From: Leucobacter sp. OLIS6
GTDB lineage: Bacteria; Actinomycetota; Actinomycetes; Actinomycetales; Microbacteriaceae
Direction of reading: 5' to 3'
DNA: 64,000 nucleotides
NCBI RefSeq assembly: GCF_002752355.1
Contig: NZ_MRAV01000011.1
Location: 434,001-498,000 of the forward strand
The notes below the pieces were generated by a model. It was not told the DNA's origin and ran no database searches. It was given only the letters and a program-made list of their open reading frames with translations. The translations under genes and the position numbers were made by a program. Positions 9,457-18,336 of the stretch are shown piece by piece. Each line of letters opens with the position of its first letter. Positions within the stretch are counted from its first letter, which is position 1.

Positions 9457-9492
9457 GCGGCGGTGCGCCCGGATACCGGAGCGCACCGCCGC
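9457..9492 (+). terminator. Strong hairpin after hyuB
   Basis: GCGGCGGTGCGC (9457-9468) pairs perfectly with GCGCACCGCCGC (9481-9492). The 12-base loop can itself pair as CCGG-ATA-CCGG, giving about 16 base pairs with one bulge. No T-tract follows. It lies 31 bases before the amidohydrolase start, so it may attenuate or process the message rather than end the operon. Confidence 0.5.
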
Positions 9493-9523
9493 GCCGCGCG
9501 GAACAGCAAAGGAGCGGAGCGGA

Positions 9524-10708
9524 ATGCGAACGGGATCGCTGAACATCGTCGGAGCGCACGTGTGGGACGGCGAGGCCTTCGTCGATCGGGTGGTGCACAT
9601 CGTCGAGGGACGCGTCGCCGACGGCCCGGCCGAGGGCGCCGAGACGCTCGACGCGACGGGGCGATGGCTCGTGCCGGGCCTCATCGACGCGCACTTCCAC
9701 GCCTACGCCACGAGCATGGACGGCATGGAGAACGAGCGGGGGCCGCTCAGCTTCACCGCGATCAACGGCACCCGTCGGCTCGAGCGCGCCCTGCGCCGCG
9801 GCTTCACGACCGTGCGCGACGTCGCCGGCGGCGACATCGGGCTCGCCCGCGCGATCGACGCCGATCTCTTCGACGCACCCCGCTACCACTTCACCGGGCC
9901 CGCGCTCAGCCAGACCGGTGGGCACGGCGACCCCCGCGCGCCCCACATCGACGTCTGCTTCTCGCACGGGCACATGTGCGAGGTCGTCGACGGCGTCGAG
10001 AACCTCCGCCTCGCGGTGCGCGATCGACTGCGCACCGGCGCGCACGCCATCAAGATCATGACCTCGGGCGGCGTGTTCTCGCTCGCCGATCCGCTGCCCA
10101 TTCCGCAGTACTCTCCGGAAGAGGTGCGCGTCGTGACCGAGGAAGCGAAGCGGCGGGGCAGCTACGTCGCCGCGCACGCCTACTCGTCCGAGGCGGTGCT
10201 CCATTCGATCGAGAACGGCGTGCGTTCGATCGAGCACGGCAACCTCATCGACTCCGCTACCGCGGTCCGCATGGCCGAGCTCGACGCATTCCTCGTGCCG
10301 ACGCTCGCGGCGTACGACGCGATGGACCGTCGCGGTGCGGGGATCGGCCTCAACGAGATCTCGCTCGCGAAGAACGCCGAGGTGCTCTCGCGCGGCCAGG
10401 AGGCCGTGCGGATCGCGCTCGCCGCGGGGGTGCGGGTCGGATTCGGCACCGATCTGATGGGCGACCTCGAGGACGATCAGCTGCGCGGTGTCCGGTTGCA
10501 GATCGAGGCGAGCGGCGCGGCCGCGACGCTCAGAGCGATGACGGAGGTCAACGCCGAGCTGATCGGCGATCCGGCCCTCGGGCACCTCGGCGCCGGTGCC
10601 TACGGCGATGCTCTGCTGCTCTCGGCCGACCCGATCGAGGAGCCGGCCGCGCTCTGGGCGGAGGACGCCCGCGTCTCGGTCGTGCGAGGCGGCCACGTCG
10701 TCGCGTAG
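9524..10708 (+). CDS. Metal-dependent amidohydrolase (imidazolonepropionase-like)
   Basis: 394 residues. All expected metal-binding residues of the amidohydrolase superfamily are visible: HxH at His57/His59 in DAHFHAY, a candidate carboxylated Lys177 (AIKIMTSGG), His218 (AAHAYSS), His238 (IEHGN) and Asp310 (GFGTD). The closest groups by motif are imidazolonepropionase-like and Xaa-Pro-dipeptidase-like hydrolases. With the upstream hydantoinase it may hydrolyse the open-ring N-carbamoyl or amide intermediate, or a separate cyclic amide. AAAGGAG-type ribosome site lies just before ATG 9524. The substrate is inferred only from context. Confidence 0.82.
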   Translation: MRTGSLNIVGAHVWDGEAFVDRVVHIVEGRVADGPAEGAETLDATGRWLVPGLIDAHFHAYATSMDGMENERGPLSFTAINGTRRLERALRRGFTTVRDVAGGDIGLARAIDADLFDAPRYHFTGPALSQTGGHGDPRAPHIDVCFSHGHMCEVVDGVENLRLAVRDRLRTGAHAIKIMTSGGVFSLADPLPIPQYSPEEVRVVTEEAKRRGSYVAAHAYSSEAVLHSIENGVRSIEHGNLIDSATAVRMAELDAFLVPTLAAYDAMDRRGAGIGLNEISLAKNAEVLSRGQEAVRIALAAGVRVGFGTDLMGDLEDDQLRGVRLQIEASGAAATLRAMTEVNAELIGDPALGHLGAGAYGDALLLSADPIEEPAALWAEDARVSVVRGGHVVA

Positions 10709-10818
10709 CTGTGCCGAGGGGTTATCCACAGGTCTGCGCACCCCGCTGACGTGCCGTGCGGCGCTCGGGTAGCTTTGCGGTCAGGCGCGGCAGGTCGCGC
10801 CGGAAAGCGAGGGTCGAC

Positions 10819-11262
10819 ATGCCTTCTGAGACGATCGTCACGCTCGTAGCGGTCATCGGCGCGGTCGCGACGATCTTCGGCGGCCTCCATACGATGCTCC
10901 GTCGGCTGGAAGGGCGACTGGACGGTCGCTTCGAGCAGATCGATCGCAGGTTCGAGCAGATCGATCGCAGGTTCGAACTGGTCGACCATCGGTTCGAACT
11001 GGTGCATCAGCAGATCCAGGAGGTGAAGGCGGAGGTGCACGAGCTGCGTGGCGAGGTGAATCTGGTGAAGGCGGAGGTGCACGAGCTGCGTGGCGAGGTG
11101 AATCTGGTGAAGGCGGAGGTCCACGAACTCCGTTGTGAGGTGCACGAACTGCGCGGTGACGTCCGCGCGGTCGAAGCGGGACTCAGCGAGGTCAAGGTCT
11201 CCGTCGCGCGTCTCGAAGGGCCGCATCCGGGGCCGAGCACGGGGCTCGTCGGCGTGCGCTGA
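10819..11262 (+). CDS. Small membrane-anchored coiled-coil protein with tandem repeats
   Basis: 147 residues from ATG 10819; an upstream in-frame GTG would add 21 residues of Arg-rich sequence without family features. Residues about 4-25 form one hydrophobic segment. Then come heptads RFEQIDR, RFEQIDR, RFELVDH, RFELVHQ and 14-residue units VKAEVHELRGEVNL, predicting a long rod-like coiled coil. The tail is Pro/Gly-rich. It resembles small bacterial DUF1640-like coiled-coil proteins, but no function can be assigned. It follows the amidohydrolase by 110 bases and may be transcribed separately. Confidence 0.6.
   Translation: MPSETIVTLVAVIGAVATIFGGLHTMLRRLEGRLDGRFEQIDRRFEQIDRRFELVDHRFELVHQQIQEVKAEVHELRGEVNLVKAEVHELRGEVNLVKAEVHELRCEVHELRGDVRAVEAGLSEVKVSVARLEGPHPGPSTGLVGVR
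10930..11106 (+). repeat. In-gene tandem DNA repeats (21 and 42 bases)
   Basis: A 21-base unit is present twice without change (10930-10950 and 10951-10971). A 42-base unit is present twice without change (11023-11064 and 11065-11106), followed by a diverged third copy. The identity at synonymous positions points to recent duplication and likely length variation between strains. The units encode coiled-coil heptads, so copy number would set rod length in whole turns. Confidence 0.85.
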
Positions 11263-11318
11263 CCCATCGGGTCGCGGGCGGCCAGGAACTGACGCCGACG
11301 CCGACACCGGCGCAGGCG

Positions 11319-12341
11319 TCAGCGCAGCACGAAGCCGTCGCCGAGGGCATCCGCAGGGTCGAGCATGAACCGGTGCTCACCGGTGCGGTAGGCGGTTCCC
11401 GAGACCGAGGGGATCACGGTCGGGCGCCCCTCCGCAGCGACCGGTCCGGCGTTCCAGCTCGCGGCGAACACGGTATCGACGATTGAACGGTGCTTGAGCG
11501 TTTCATCTGAGCCGAGCGTGCCGTCGTCGGCGAGCAGGGCGACGCGTGCGCCCGTGCCGGAACCGCACGGGGAGCGATCCACCTCGCCGTCGGCGAACAC
11601 GGTCACGTTGCGCTGGCGGGGGCCTCCGTCATGGCGACCGAGATCGTCCCACAGGATCGTGCCGTACACCCCCGAGAGTCGCGGGTCGGCGGCGTGCTGC
11701 GCCTCGGGCGACTCGTTGAGCGCCCACTTCACCTCGCGCCCGAGCGCGATCAGCTCGGTGTAGTGATCCGGGGTCACGGAGAGCCCGAGATCGGCCGCGC
11801 GGACCGATGCGTAGATGGCGCCCGAGAAGCTGAGATCGGCCCGCACCGTGCCGCGAGAGGTCTCGACCTCGACGCCTCGCGCGATCGCGTGCGAGGCGAC
11901 GTTGCGGAACGTGGCGCGCACGAGGGCGCCGCCGCTCCGCTCCACGAGTGCGGCCACCCGGCCCGAGGGCACGTCGATGCGGACCTCCGTGACGCCGTCG
12001 GGGTCGGACTCGACGAGCCCGGTATCGGTCGCCCACACGCCGAGCGCGATCGTGCCGTGACCGCACGCGGTCGAGAAGCCGTCCTTGTGCCAGAACAGCA
12101 CCCCGAAGTGAGCCCCCTCATCATCCGGCGGGGTGATGAAACCGCCGTACATGTCGGCGTGCCCGCGCGGCTCGTTGCAGAGCAGGCGGCGCAGCCCGTC
12201 GATCCCGCTCTCGTCGGCCATCGCGTTCACTCGCCTGGCGCCCACGGTCGCGCCGGAGGGCACGGGCGCCCCCTCCGTGACGATCCGGAACGGCTCGCCG
12301 GCGGTGTGGTAGTCGGTGGTCGAGATCCAGGTCTCGGTCAT
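11319..12341 (-). CDS. Proline racemase family protein (4-hydroxyproline 2-epimerase-like)
   Basis: 340 residues from ATG 12341, preceded by a perfect GGAGG. A longer in-frame extension upstream has no family resemblance and would cover intergenic DNA. Both acid/base cysteines of the racemase/epimerase class are present: Cys93 in ACGHG and Cys259 in DRSPCGSGTGAR. This argues against the trans-3-hydroxyproline dehydratase branch, in which they are replaced by Ser and Thr. The likely reaction is epimerisation of proline or trans-4-hydroxyproline. The same-strand MHS transporter and putA nearby support a proline/hydroxyproline catabolic role. Confidence 0.85.
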   Translation of the reverse strand: MTETWISTTDYHTAGEPFRIVTEGAPVPSGATVGARRVNAMADESGIDGLRRLLCNEPRGHADMYGGFITPPDDEGAHFGVLFWHKDGFSTACGHGTIALGVWATDTGLVESDPDGVTEVRIDVPSGRVAALVERSGGALVRATFRNVASHAIARGVEVETSRGTVRADLSFSGAIYASVRAADLGLSVTPDHYTELIALGREVKWALNESPEAQHAADPRLSGVYGTILWDDLGRHDGGPRQRNVTVFADGEVDRSPCGSGTGARVALLADDGTLGSDETLKHRSIVDTVFAASWNAGPVAAEGRPTVIPSVSGTAYRTGEHRFMLDPADALGDGFVLR

Positions 12342-12418
12342 GGCGCCTCCTCGCGCGTTTGTGGGGTGTGACATTTCATCTAGAAGTGAATTGGATCGCG
12401 GAGCAATCGACGGCCGGA

Positions 12419-13072
12419 TCAGCGGAGCAGCAGGAGCAGGGCGGCGGTCAGGAACAGTGCGATGACTCCCGGCGTGAGCCAGGGCAGCCAGGAGCGCACC
12501 GGGAGCGAGAGCCCGCGCTGCGATCGGCTGAGACCGGCGAGCGTCGGGTCGCCGACGGCCGCCGCGTGCTCGGCAGGCGCGGCGAGCACGTCGATGACCG
12601 CGACCGCCGGATCGTGCGGTGCGAGGCGGAGCCGGGCCCCGCTGAACTGCGGCGGAGCCTCGCCGGGCGCGATCCGGACGGCGACCGGCAGTGTGCCGCG
12701 CTCCGCAGTGCGTGCGACGTAGAGCGCGGTGCGGAACGTCGCGCGCTTCCGCGTCGGCATCGCCCGCGAGAGGATCGCGTTCGCCGCGGGCCACTGGGCG
12801 ATCGTCGCCGGCTCCCGCCCGACGGTCTCGGTGACCGCCGCGAGCCGTCGCTGCAGCTGCCCCTCGTTCCGCGCGGTCAGCACCAGCGTGACGACGATGC
12901 CGAAGAACCAGAGCAACCAGCCGACGACGAGCGCCACGATCGGGGCCGGGCCGAGGACCGGCCCGCCGAGCAGGAGGCCGGTGAGCGCGCCGAGCATGAT
13001 TCCGAGCGGAACGGACTGCAGCAGCAGTACGAGCCGCAGAAACGCGGCCTGCTGTTCGGGGATGGTGCGCAT
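12419..13072 (-). CDS. Unknown membrane protein, three predicted segments
   Basis: 217 residues with no recognised family. There are two hydrophobic segments near the N-terminus (residues about 12-35 and 40-65), a soluble middle with REPATIAQWPAANAILSRAMPTRKRATFRTALYVART, and a C-terminal hydrophobic anchor (SWLPWLTPGVIALFLTAALLLLLR). The arrangement suggests a domain held at the membrane at both ends. It ends 77 bases before the epimerase start and begins 10 bases after the transporter stop, so co-transcription is plausible. No catalytic motif is evident. Confidence 0.7.
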   Translation of the reverse strand: MRTIPEQQAAFLRLVLLLQSVPLGIMLGALTGLLLGGPVLGPAPIVALVVGWLLWFFGIVVTLVLTARNEGQLQRRLAAVTETVGREPATIAQWPAANAILSRAMPTRKRATFRTALYVARTAERGTLPVAVRIAPGEAPPQFSGARLRLAPHDPAVAVIDVLAAPAEHAAAVGDPTLAGLSRSQRGLSLPVRSWLPWLTPGVIALFLTAALLLLLR

Positions 13073-13082
13073 GCCGGTGAGC

Positions 13083-14627
13083 CTATCCGCGACCGGCCGG
13101 CCGGCGACGCGCGGGGACGACGCGCAGCGGCATGGTGCTCGTGTCGATGAACGGGTTCTCGTCCTGCGTCGCCACGAGCTCCTGCGCCTCGGCGCGCGTG
13201 GCGACGGTGGGCACGGAGCCGAGCAGCGGTCGGGCGCCGGTCTCGCGCATCGCGAGCACGGCGAGCACGGCGATGGCCGAGAACGTCATGATCCACAGCG
13301 CGGGCATGAACGGACTGATCCAGGATCCGGCCGTCGCGTTGACGAGCAGGTCGGCGATCAGCGGGGTGGTGCCGGCGAAGAGCGAGGCGGCGAGGTTGTA
13401 GGTGATCCCCATCCCGCTGAAGCGGGCCGCGGTGGGGAACAGCGCCGGCAGCGCGGACGCGGTCATCGACACGAAGAATGCGACGGGGATCGCCACGATC
13501 CCGAGGGCCAGGAACACGACCCACATGCCGGCCTGCGGCGCCGTCTGCAGGATCAGGAACGCGGGCAGCATGAGCACGAGCGAGGATCCCGTCGCGAGGA
13601 AGTAGACCCGCCTGCGCCCCACCCGATCCGACCAGCGGCCGATCGTGGGCAGCAGCAGCGACATGATCACGAGCACCGGGACCGTCGCGATGGCGGCGTT
13701 CAGATTCGAGATCCCGAGATCCTTCTCGAGGTAGGTCGGCATGTAGCTCGTGAGGGCGTAGCCGGCCGTGCCCTCGGCGGCGACGATCGAGATGCCGATG
13801 AGGATCTGCTTCCAGTAGACGCGGATCAGGCTACCGAGCCCGTGCCGGTACTGCAGGTCGTGCGGGTCGGTCGGCGGCTGCTCGTGCTGCAGCTCCTTCG
13901 TCTCCTCGAAGCCCGGAGGCTCGGGGATCCGCATGCGGAAGTAGATGGCGATCGCGCCGAGCGGGATCGCGAGCAGGAACGGGATGCGCCAGCCCCACTC
14001 GACCATCGCGTCCTCGATGCCGAGCAGGTTCTCGGTGGTGAGGGTGGTCAGTGCGACGACCGTGGCCCCCGCGGCGAAGCCCAGGTAGGAGCCGACGTTG
14101 AGCTTCGACGCCCAGTAGCCGCGGTCCTTGTCGGGCGAGAACTCGGAGACATAGGTGGTGGCGCCGGCGAACTCGCCGCCCGTCGAGAACCCCTGCGTCA
14201 TCTTGAGCAGGTAGAGCGGGATGATGATCCAGAAGCCGCCGGCCTGCGCCGCCGACGGGAGCATGCCGATGACCGCGGTGGAGACGGCCATGATCGCCAT
14301 CGTGAAGTAGAGCACCTTCTGCCGGCCGATCCGGTCGCCGATGGGGCCGAGGATCATGCCGCCGAAGGGGCGGACGAGGAACGAGACTGCGAAGCCGAGC
14401 AGCGTGACCGTGAGCCCGAGGGAGTCGGGCATGCCGGCGGTGAACACCTTGGTCATGGTCACAGCCAGGTAGCCGTAGATGCCGAAGTCGTACCACTCCA
14501 TGAAGTTGCCGACGAAGGCGCCACGGAGAGCGAGCTTCATCTTCGCCGGCTCCACGACGATGACGTCGTCGACCTCCAGGCGTCGGCCGGTCGGCGCATG
14601 CTGCGTGCCGCTGGTGTGCTCAGGCAT
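13083..14627 (-). CDS. MFS transporter, metabolite:H+ symporter (MHS, ProP-like) family
   Basis: 514 residues from ATG 14627, preceded by GAGGAGGAGG. The long in-frame extension upstream is antisense to putA sequence and is rejected. About twelve membrane segments are visible. The MHS signature occurs near FVGNFMEWYDFGIYGYLA, with the loop motif GPIGDRIGRQKVL and the second-half copy GRWSDRVGRRRVYFL. Members carry proline/betaine, citrate, shikimate or ketoglutarate with protons. The location between a proline-racemase-family enzyme and putA makes proline, hydroxyproline or betaine the best guess. It lies 127 bases downstream of putA on the same strand, separated by a terminator-like hairpin. 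Confidence 0.85.
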   Translation of the reverse strand: MPEHTSGTQHAPTGRRLEVDDVIVVEPAKMKLALRGAFVGNFMEWYDFGIYGYLAVTMTKVFTAGMPDSLGLTVTLLGFAVSFLVRPFGGMILGPIGDRIGRQKVLYFTMAIMAVSTAVIGMLPSAAQAGGFWIIIPLYLLKMTQGFSTGGEFAGATTYVSEFSPDKDRGYWASKLNVGSYLGFAAGATVVALTTLTTENLLGIEDAMVEWGWRIPFLLAIPLGAIAIYFRMRIPEPPGFEETKELQHEQPPTDPHDLQYRHGLGSLIRVYWKQILIGISIVAAEGTAGYALTSYMPTYLEKDLGISNLNAAIATVPVLVIMSLLLPTIGRWSDRVGRRRVYFLATGSSLVLMLPAFLILQTAPQAGMWVVFLALGIVAIPVAFFVSMTASALPALFPTAARFSGMGITYNLAASLFAGTTPLIADLLVNATAGSWISPFMPALWIMTFSAIAVLAVLAMRETGARPLLGSVPTVATRAEAQELVATQDENPFIDTSTMPLRVVPARRRPAGRG

Positions 14628-14709
14628 CGTTGCCTCCTCCTCGGAGTCGAGCCGTGCGGCTCGCGTGTGCGGAACGGTCTGCGCTGGTCCCGAGCCTACG
14701 CGCAGAGCG

Positions 14710-14746
14710 CGGGGGCGGGCCAATCGCCCGGATCGGCCCGCCCCCG
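14710..14746 (-). terminator. Terminator-like hairpin downstream of putA
   Basis: CGGGGGCGGGCC (14710-14721) pairs perfectly with GGCCCGCCCCCG (14735-14746) around a 13-base loop. It lies just after the putA stop and before the transporter gene on the same strand. There is no T-tract, as is common for actinobacterial hairpin terminators. Confidence 0.65.
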
Positions 14747-14754
14747 TCCCGGTG

Positions 14755-17700
14755 CTAGACCAGGCCGTCCGACAGGTGGTTCGGCGTGCCGAAACGGTGC
14801 GCCGTGATCGAGACCGCCTGCTCGTGCAGGTGCGGCAGCAGCTCGACGCGGCCGGCCGATACGACGGGGCCGTCGTAGATCGCGACGTCCGGCTTGCCGT
14901 TCGCGGCGGCGTGCGCCTCCGCCGAGACCCGCTCGCGGGACTCGCCCGCGACGATCCGGATCCGAGCCGAGGCGTGCGGGCCGTCCTGCGCGGCGATCGC
15001 GGCGACGCGGCGGGTCCACGCCGCCGCGTCCTCGACGAACACCGGCACGCGCGCCGCTGCGAGGGCCGCGGTGAGCTGCGCGGGCAGCGCGGTTTCGGCG
15101 CTGACCGTGGGCGAGCCGCCGGCTGCGAGGCCCGCGGCGACCGCGCGCACGGTCTCGCGCAGCGGGGCGTCGGCGGTCGCACGCACCGTGACCGGCACCG
15201 GCAGGTAGCGCAGCACGTTGCGCTCGACGCCGAGCTGCGAAGCATCGCGGGCGATGCCGAACTCGTCGTCCCAGGCACGGGCGTCGGAACCGAGCGCGGC
15301 GCGCAGCCAGGCGAGGTCGTCACCGGCGATGCCGGCCTGCTCGGCCGCGAGCAGCAGCGGGGCAGCAGCCTGGCGCGGAGCGCGCAGCTCGGACTCGACG
15401 GGGGCGTCGATCCAGGAGCCGAGGCCGTGCAGGTAGTTCGGGCCGCCGGCCTTGGTGCCCGCGCCGATCGCCGACTTCTTCCAGCCGCCGAACGACTGGC
15501 GGCGCACGATCGCGCCGGTGATGCCGCGGTTGACGTAGAGGTTGCCGGCCTGGATGCGGCGCAGCCACAGCTCGAGGTCGTCGCGGTCGAGCGAGTGCAG
15601 GCCGCTGGTGAGGCCGTAGTCGATCTCGTTGACCATGTCGATCGCCTCATCGAGCGTCTTCGCGGTCATGATGCCGAGGATCGGGCCGAAGTACTCGGTC
15701 AGGTGGTACTCGGATCCGCGCTTCACTCCCTCGCGGACGCCCGGGCTCCACAGTTTGTTCTCGCCGTTGCGGTCGACCGCGAGGGGGCTGTCGCTCGAGA
15801 TCGGCTCGGGCGTGATCGCCCAGGTCTCGCCGGCGCCCAGCTGAGTGAGGCCGCGCAGCAGCTTGCCCGAGGGCGCGGTGATGATGGTGCCCATCTGCGT
15901 CTCGAGGTTCTCGGGGGTGCCGACCTTGAGCGAGCGGACCGCGTCGAGCAGCTGCCCGCGGAAGCGCTTCGACGTGGCGACGGATCCGACGAGGATCACG
16001 AGCGATGCCGCCGAGCACTTCTGGCCCGCGTGACCGAATGCCGACTGGGCGACGTCCTTCGCGGCGAGGTCGAGGTCGGCGTTCGGGGTCACGATGATGG
16101 CGTTCTTGCCGCTCGTCTCGGCGAGGATCGGCAGGTCCTTGCGCAGCTCGCGGAACGCGACGGCGGTCTCGTAGGCGCCGGTGAGGATGAGGCGGTCGAC
16201 GCGCGGATCGGCGACGAGCTTCGAACCGAGCTCGCGGTCGCCGAACTGCACGAACTGCAGCACGTCCTTCGGGACGCCGGCCTCCCACAGCGCCTCGATC
16301 ATGACGGCGCCCGAGCGGGCCGAGTTGGTCGCGGGCTTGATGATGACGGACGAGCCCGCCGCGAGGGCCGCGAGGGTGCCGCCGGCGGGGATCGCGACCG
16401 GGAAGTTCCACGGCGGGATCACGGCGATGAGTTTCTGCGCGCGGTACTCGGCACCGTCGACGTGCTCGAGCTGCTGGCCGAGCATCGCGTAGTAGTTCGC
16501 GAAGTCGATCGCCTCGGAGACCTCGGGATCGCCCTGATCGAGGGTCTTGCCGCACTCGGAGCCCATGACCTCGAGCAGTTCGGCACGACGCTCCTCGAGC
16601 TTCTCGCCGGCGCGGTACAGGATCCGGGCGCGCTCGTCGGCGCCGAGGGCCTGCCAGGCGTCGGCGGCCGCGACGCCGCGGGCGATGGTCTCGTCGAGCA
16701 CCTTCGCATCGGTAATGCGCGAGGACGCGACGAGCTCGGAGCCGAGGGTCGACGCGACCATGCGTTCGGAGATCTCGCGGCCCCAGGCCCGGTTGCCGGG
16801 CAGATCGGGGTCGGAGTCGGGGGTGTTGTCGAAGCGACCCTCGCGACCCTCGGCCACGCGGGCCTCGACGCGGGCCTCGGCGCCGGCGGCGTCGTAGAGG
16901 CGGCGATCCTGCTGCCGGTTCGCCGGGGGCACCGCGTAGCTCTCGGGGGTGCCGTCGCCGGTGATCGCGGCCAGGTCTGCGAGCGAGGCGAGGAAGCGGT
17001 CCTGCTCGCGGGCGAACAACTGTGCGCTGTCGTTCAGCTCGAACACGGCCGACATGAAGTTCTCCTGGCTCGCGCCCTCCTCGAGGCGGCGGATCAGGTA
17101 GGCGATCGCCACGTCGAACTCCTGCGGGTGAACGACGGGAGTGTAGAGCAGCAGCGAGCCGACCTCGCGCTTCACCGCCTCGGCCTGGCCGGTGGCCATG
17201 CCGAGCAGCATCTCGAACTCCACGCCGCTCTCGGCGCCGCGCGCCTTCGCGAGCAGCCAGGCGAGGGCGACGTCGAAGAGGTTGTGGCCGGCGACGCCGA
17301 TGCGCACGTTGCGCACGCGCTCGGGGTCGAGCGCGTAGTCGATCACGGCCTTGTAGCTCGTGTCGCTCTGCTGCTTCGAGCCCCAGGTGGCCGCGGGCCA
17401 GCCGTGGATCGCGGCATCCACGTGCTCCATGGGCAGGTTCGCGCCCTTGACGATGCGCACCTTGACGGGGGCCCCGCCGTCGGCGACCCGCTTCGCGGCC
17501 CACTCCTGCAGCTGCATCATCGCGCCGAGGGCGTCGGGCAGGTAGGCCTGCAGCACGATGCCGGCCTCGAGGGTCTTGAACTCGGGGCGATCGAGGATCC
17601 CGGTGAACACCGCGAGGGTGAGATCGAGGTCCTTGTACTCCTCCATGTCGAGGTTGATGAACTTGTTCGGGCTCGCCGCCGCGGCGCGCTGGTAGAGGGG

Positions 17701-18336
17701 GAGGAGCTGGTCCTCGATGTGCGCGACGGCCTCGTCGAACGCCCAGTGGTTGTGCGGGGCGACGGTCGAGGAGACCTTGATCGAGACGTAGTCGACGTCG
17801 TCTCGGGCGAGCAGTTTGTGGGTGCCTTCGAGGCGACGTTCGGCCTCGTGCTGGCCGAGGATCGCCTCGCCGAGCAGGTTGATGTTGAGCTTCACGCCGT
17901 CGCGCTTGATCTTCGCGATCGCCGGCCCGAGCTTCGCGTCGCTCGCGTCGATGATGAGGTGGCTGACCATCTCGCGCAGCACGCGGCGCGCGATCGGCAC
18001 GACGACGCCGGGCAGGGGCTTCGCGAACGCGCCGCCGAGGCCGATCGCGCCGCGCAGCGCTGCGGGAAGGAACTTGGGGGTGAGAGGGGTGAGCTCGTTC
18101 AGCTTCTTCGCCGCGGCGCCCAGGTCTTCCGGCCGCACGACGCCGTCGACGAAGCCGACGGTGAAGTCGAGGCCGTTCGGGTCGCGCAGCACGCCGGCGA
18201 GGCGCTCGGCGGAGGCGTCTGCGGGGATCTCGGCCGCCTCGCGCAGCCAACGCTGCACGAGCGCGATGGCGTCCTCGGCGAGGTCCTGCGGGCGAACGGT
18301 GGGGCTCCCGGTGCGGGTGCTCTGGGTCGTGTTCAC
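14755..18336 (-). CDS. putA: Bifunctional proline dehydrogenase / P5C dehydrogenase
   Basis: About 1193 residues from GTG 18336, which has an AAGAAAGA stretch upstream; another GTG at 18366 would add 10 residues. It converts proline to P5C (FAD) and then P5C to glutamate (NAD+). The PRODH domain is in the first half, including INLDMEEYKDLDLT and KVRIVKGANLPMEH. The aldehyde dehydrogenase domain follows, with IIPPWNFPVAIPAGG, LAETSGKNAIIV and the catalytic cysteine in GHAGQKCSAASL (near residue 774). Length fits actinobacterial PutA without a DNA-binding domain. A divergent LysR gene is the likely regulator, and the epimerase/transporter genes downstream complete a proline-use region. Confidence 0.95.
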   Translation of the reverse strand: MNTTQSTRTGSPTVRPQDLAEDAIALVQRWLREAAEIPADASAERLAGVLRDPNGLDFTVGFVDGVVRPEDLGAAAKKLNELTPLTPKFLPAALRGAIGLGGAFAKPLPGVVVPIARRVLREMVSHLIIDASDAKLGPAIAKIKRDGVKLNINLLGEAILGQHEAERRLEGTHKLLARDDVDYVSIKVSSTVAPHNHWAFDEAVAHIEDQLLPLYQRAAAASPNKFINLDMEEYKDLDLTLAVFTGILDRPEFKTLEAGIVLQAYLPDALGAMMQLQEWAAKRVADGGAPVKVRIVKGANLPMEHVDAAIHGWPAATWGSKQQSDTSYKAVIDYALDPERVRNVRIGVAGHNLFDVALAWLLAKARGAESGVEFEMLLGMATGQAEAVKREVGSLLLYTPVVHPQEFDVAIAYLIRRLEEGASQENFMSAVFELNDSAQLFAREQDRFLASLADLAAITGDGTPESYAVPPANRQQDRRLYDAAGAEARVEARVAEGREGRFDNTPDSDPDLPGNRAWGREISERMVASTLGSELVASSRITDAKVLDETIARGVAAADAWQALGADERARILYRAGEKLEERRAELLEVMGSECGKTLDQGDPEVSEAIDFANYYAMLGQQLEHVDGAEYRAQKLIAVIPPWNFPVAIPAGGTLAALAAGSSVIIKPATNSARSGAVMIEALWEAGVPKDVLQFVQFGDRELGSKLVADPRVDRLILTGAYETAVAFRELRKDLPILAETSGKNAIIVTPNADLDLAAKDVAQSAFGHAGQKCSAASLVILVGSVATSKRFRGQLLDAVRSLKVGTPENLETQMGTIITAPSGKLLRGLTQLGAGETWAITPEPISSDSPLAVDRNGENKLWSPGVREGVKRGSEYHLTEYFGPILGIMTAKTLDEAIDMVNEIDYGLTSGLHSLDRDDLELWLRRIQAGNLYVNRGITGAIVRRQSFGGWKKSAIGAGTKAGGPNYLHGLGSWIDAPVESELRAPRQAAAPLLLAAEQAGIAGDDLAWLRAALGSDARAWDDEFGIARDASQLGVERNVLRYLPVPVTVRATADAPLRETVRAVAAGLAAGGSPTVSAETALPAQLTAALAAARVPVFVEDAAAWTRRVAAIAAQDGPHASARIRIVAGESRERVSAEAHAAANGKPDVAIYDGPVVSAGRVELLPHLHEQAVSITAHRFGTPNHLSDGLV

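Noticed and set aside
12342-12794. N-terminal extension of the epimerase gene
   Set aside because: A GGAGG site and family alignment set the start at 12341; the extension is Arg-rich and lies opposite the membrane-protein gene.
14628-15650. N-terminal extension of the MHS transporter gene
   Set aside because: This part is an out-of-frame reading of putA's 3' end; the transporter start is fixed by GAGGAGGAGG and family alignment.
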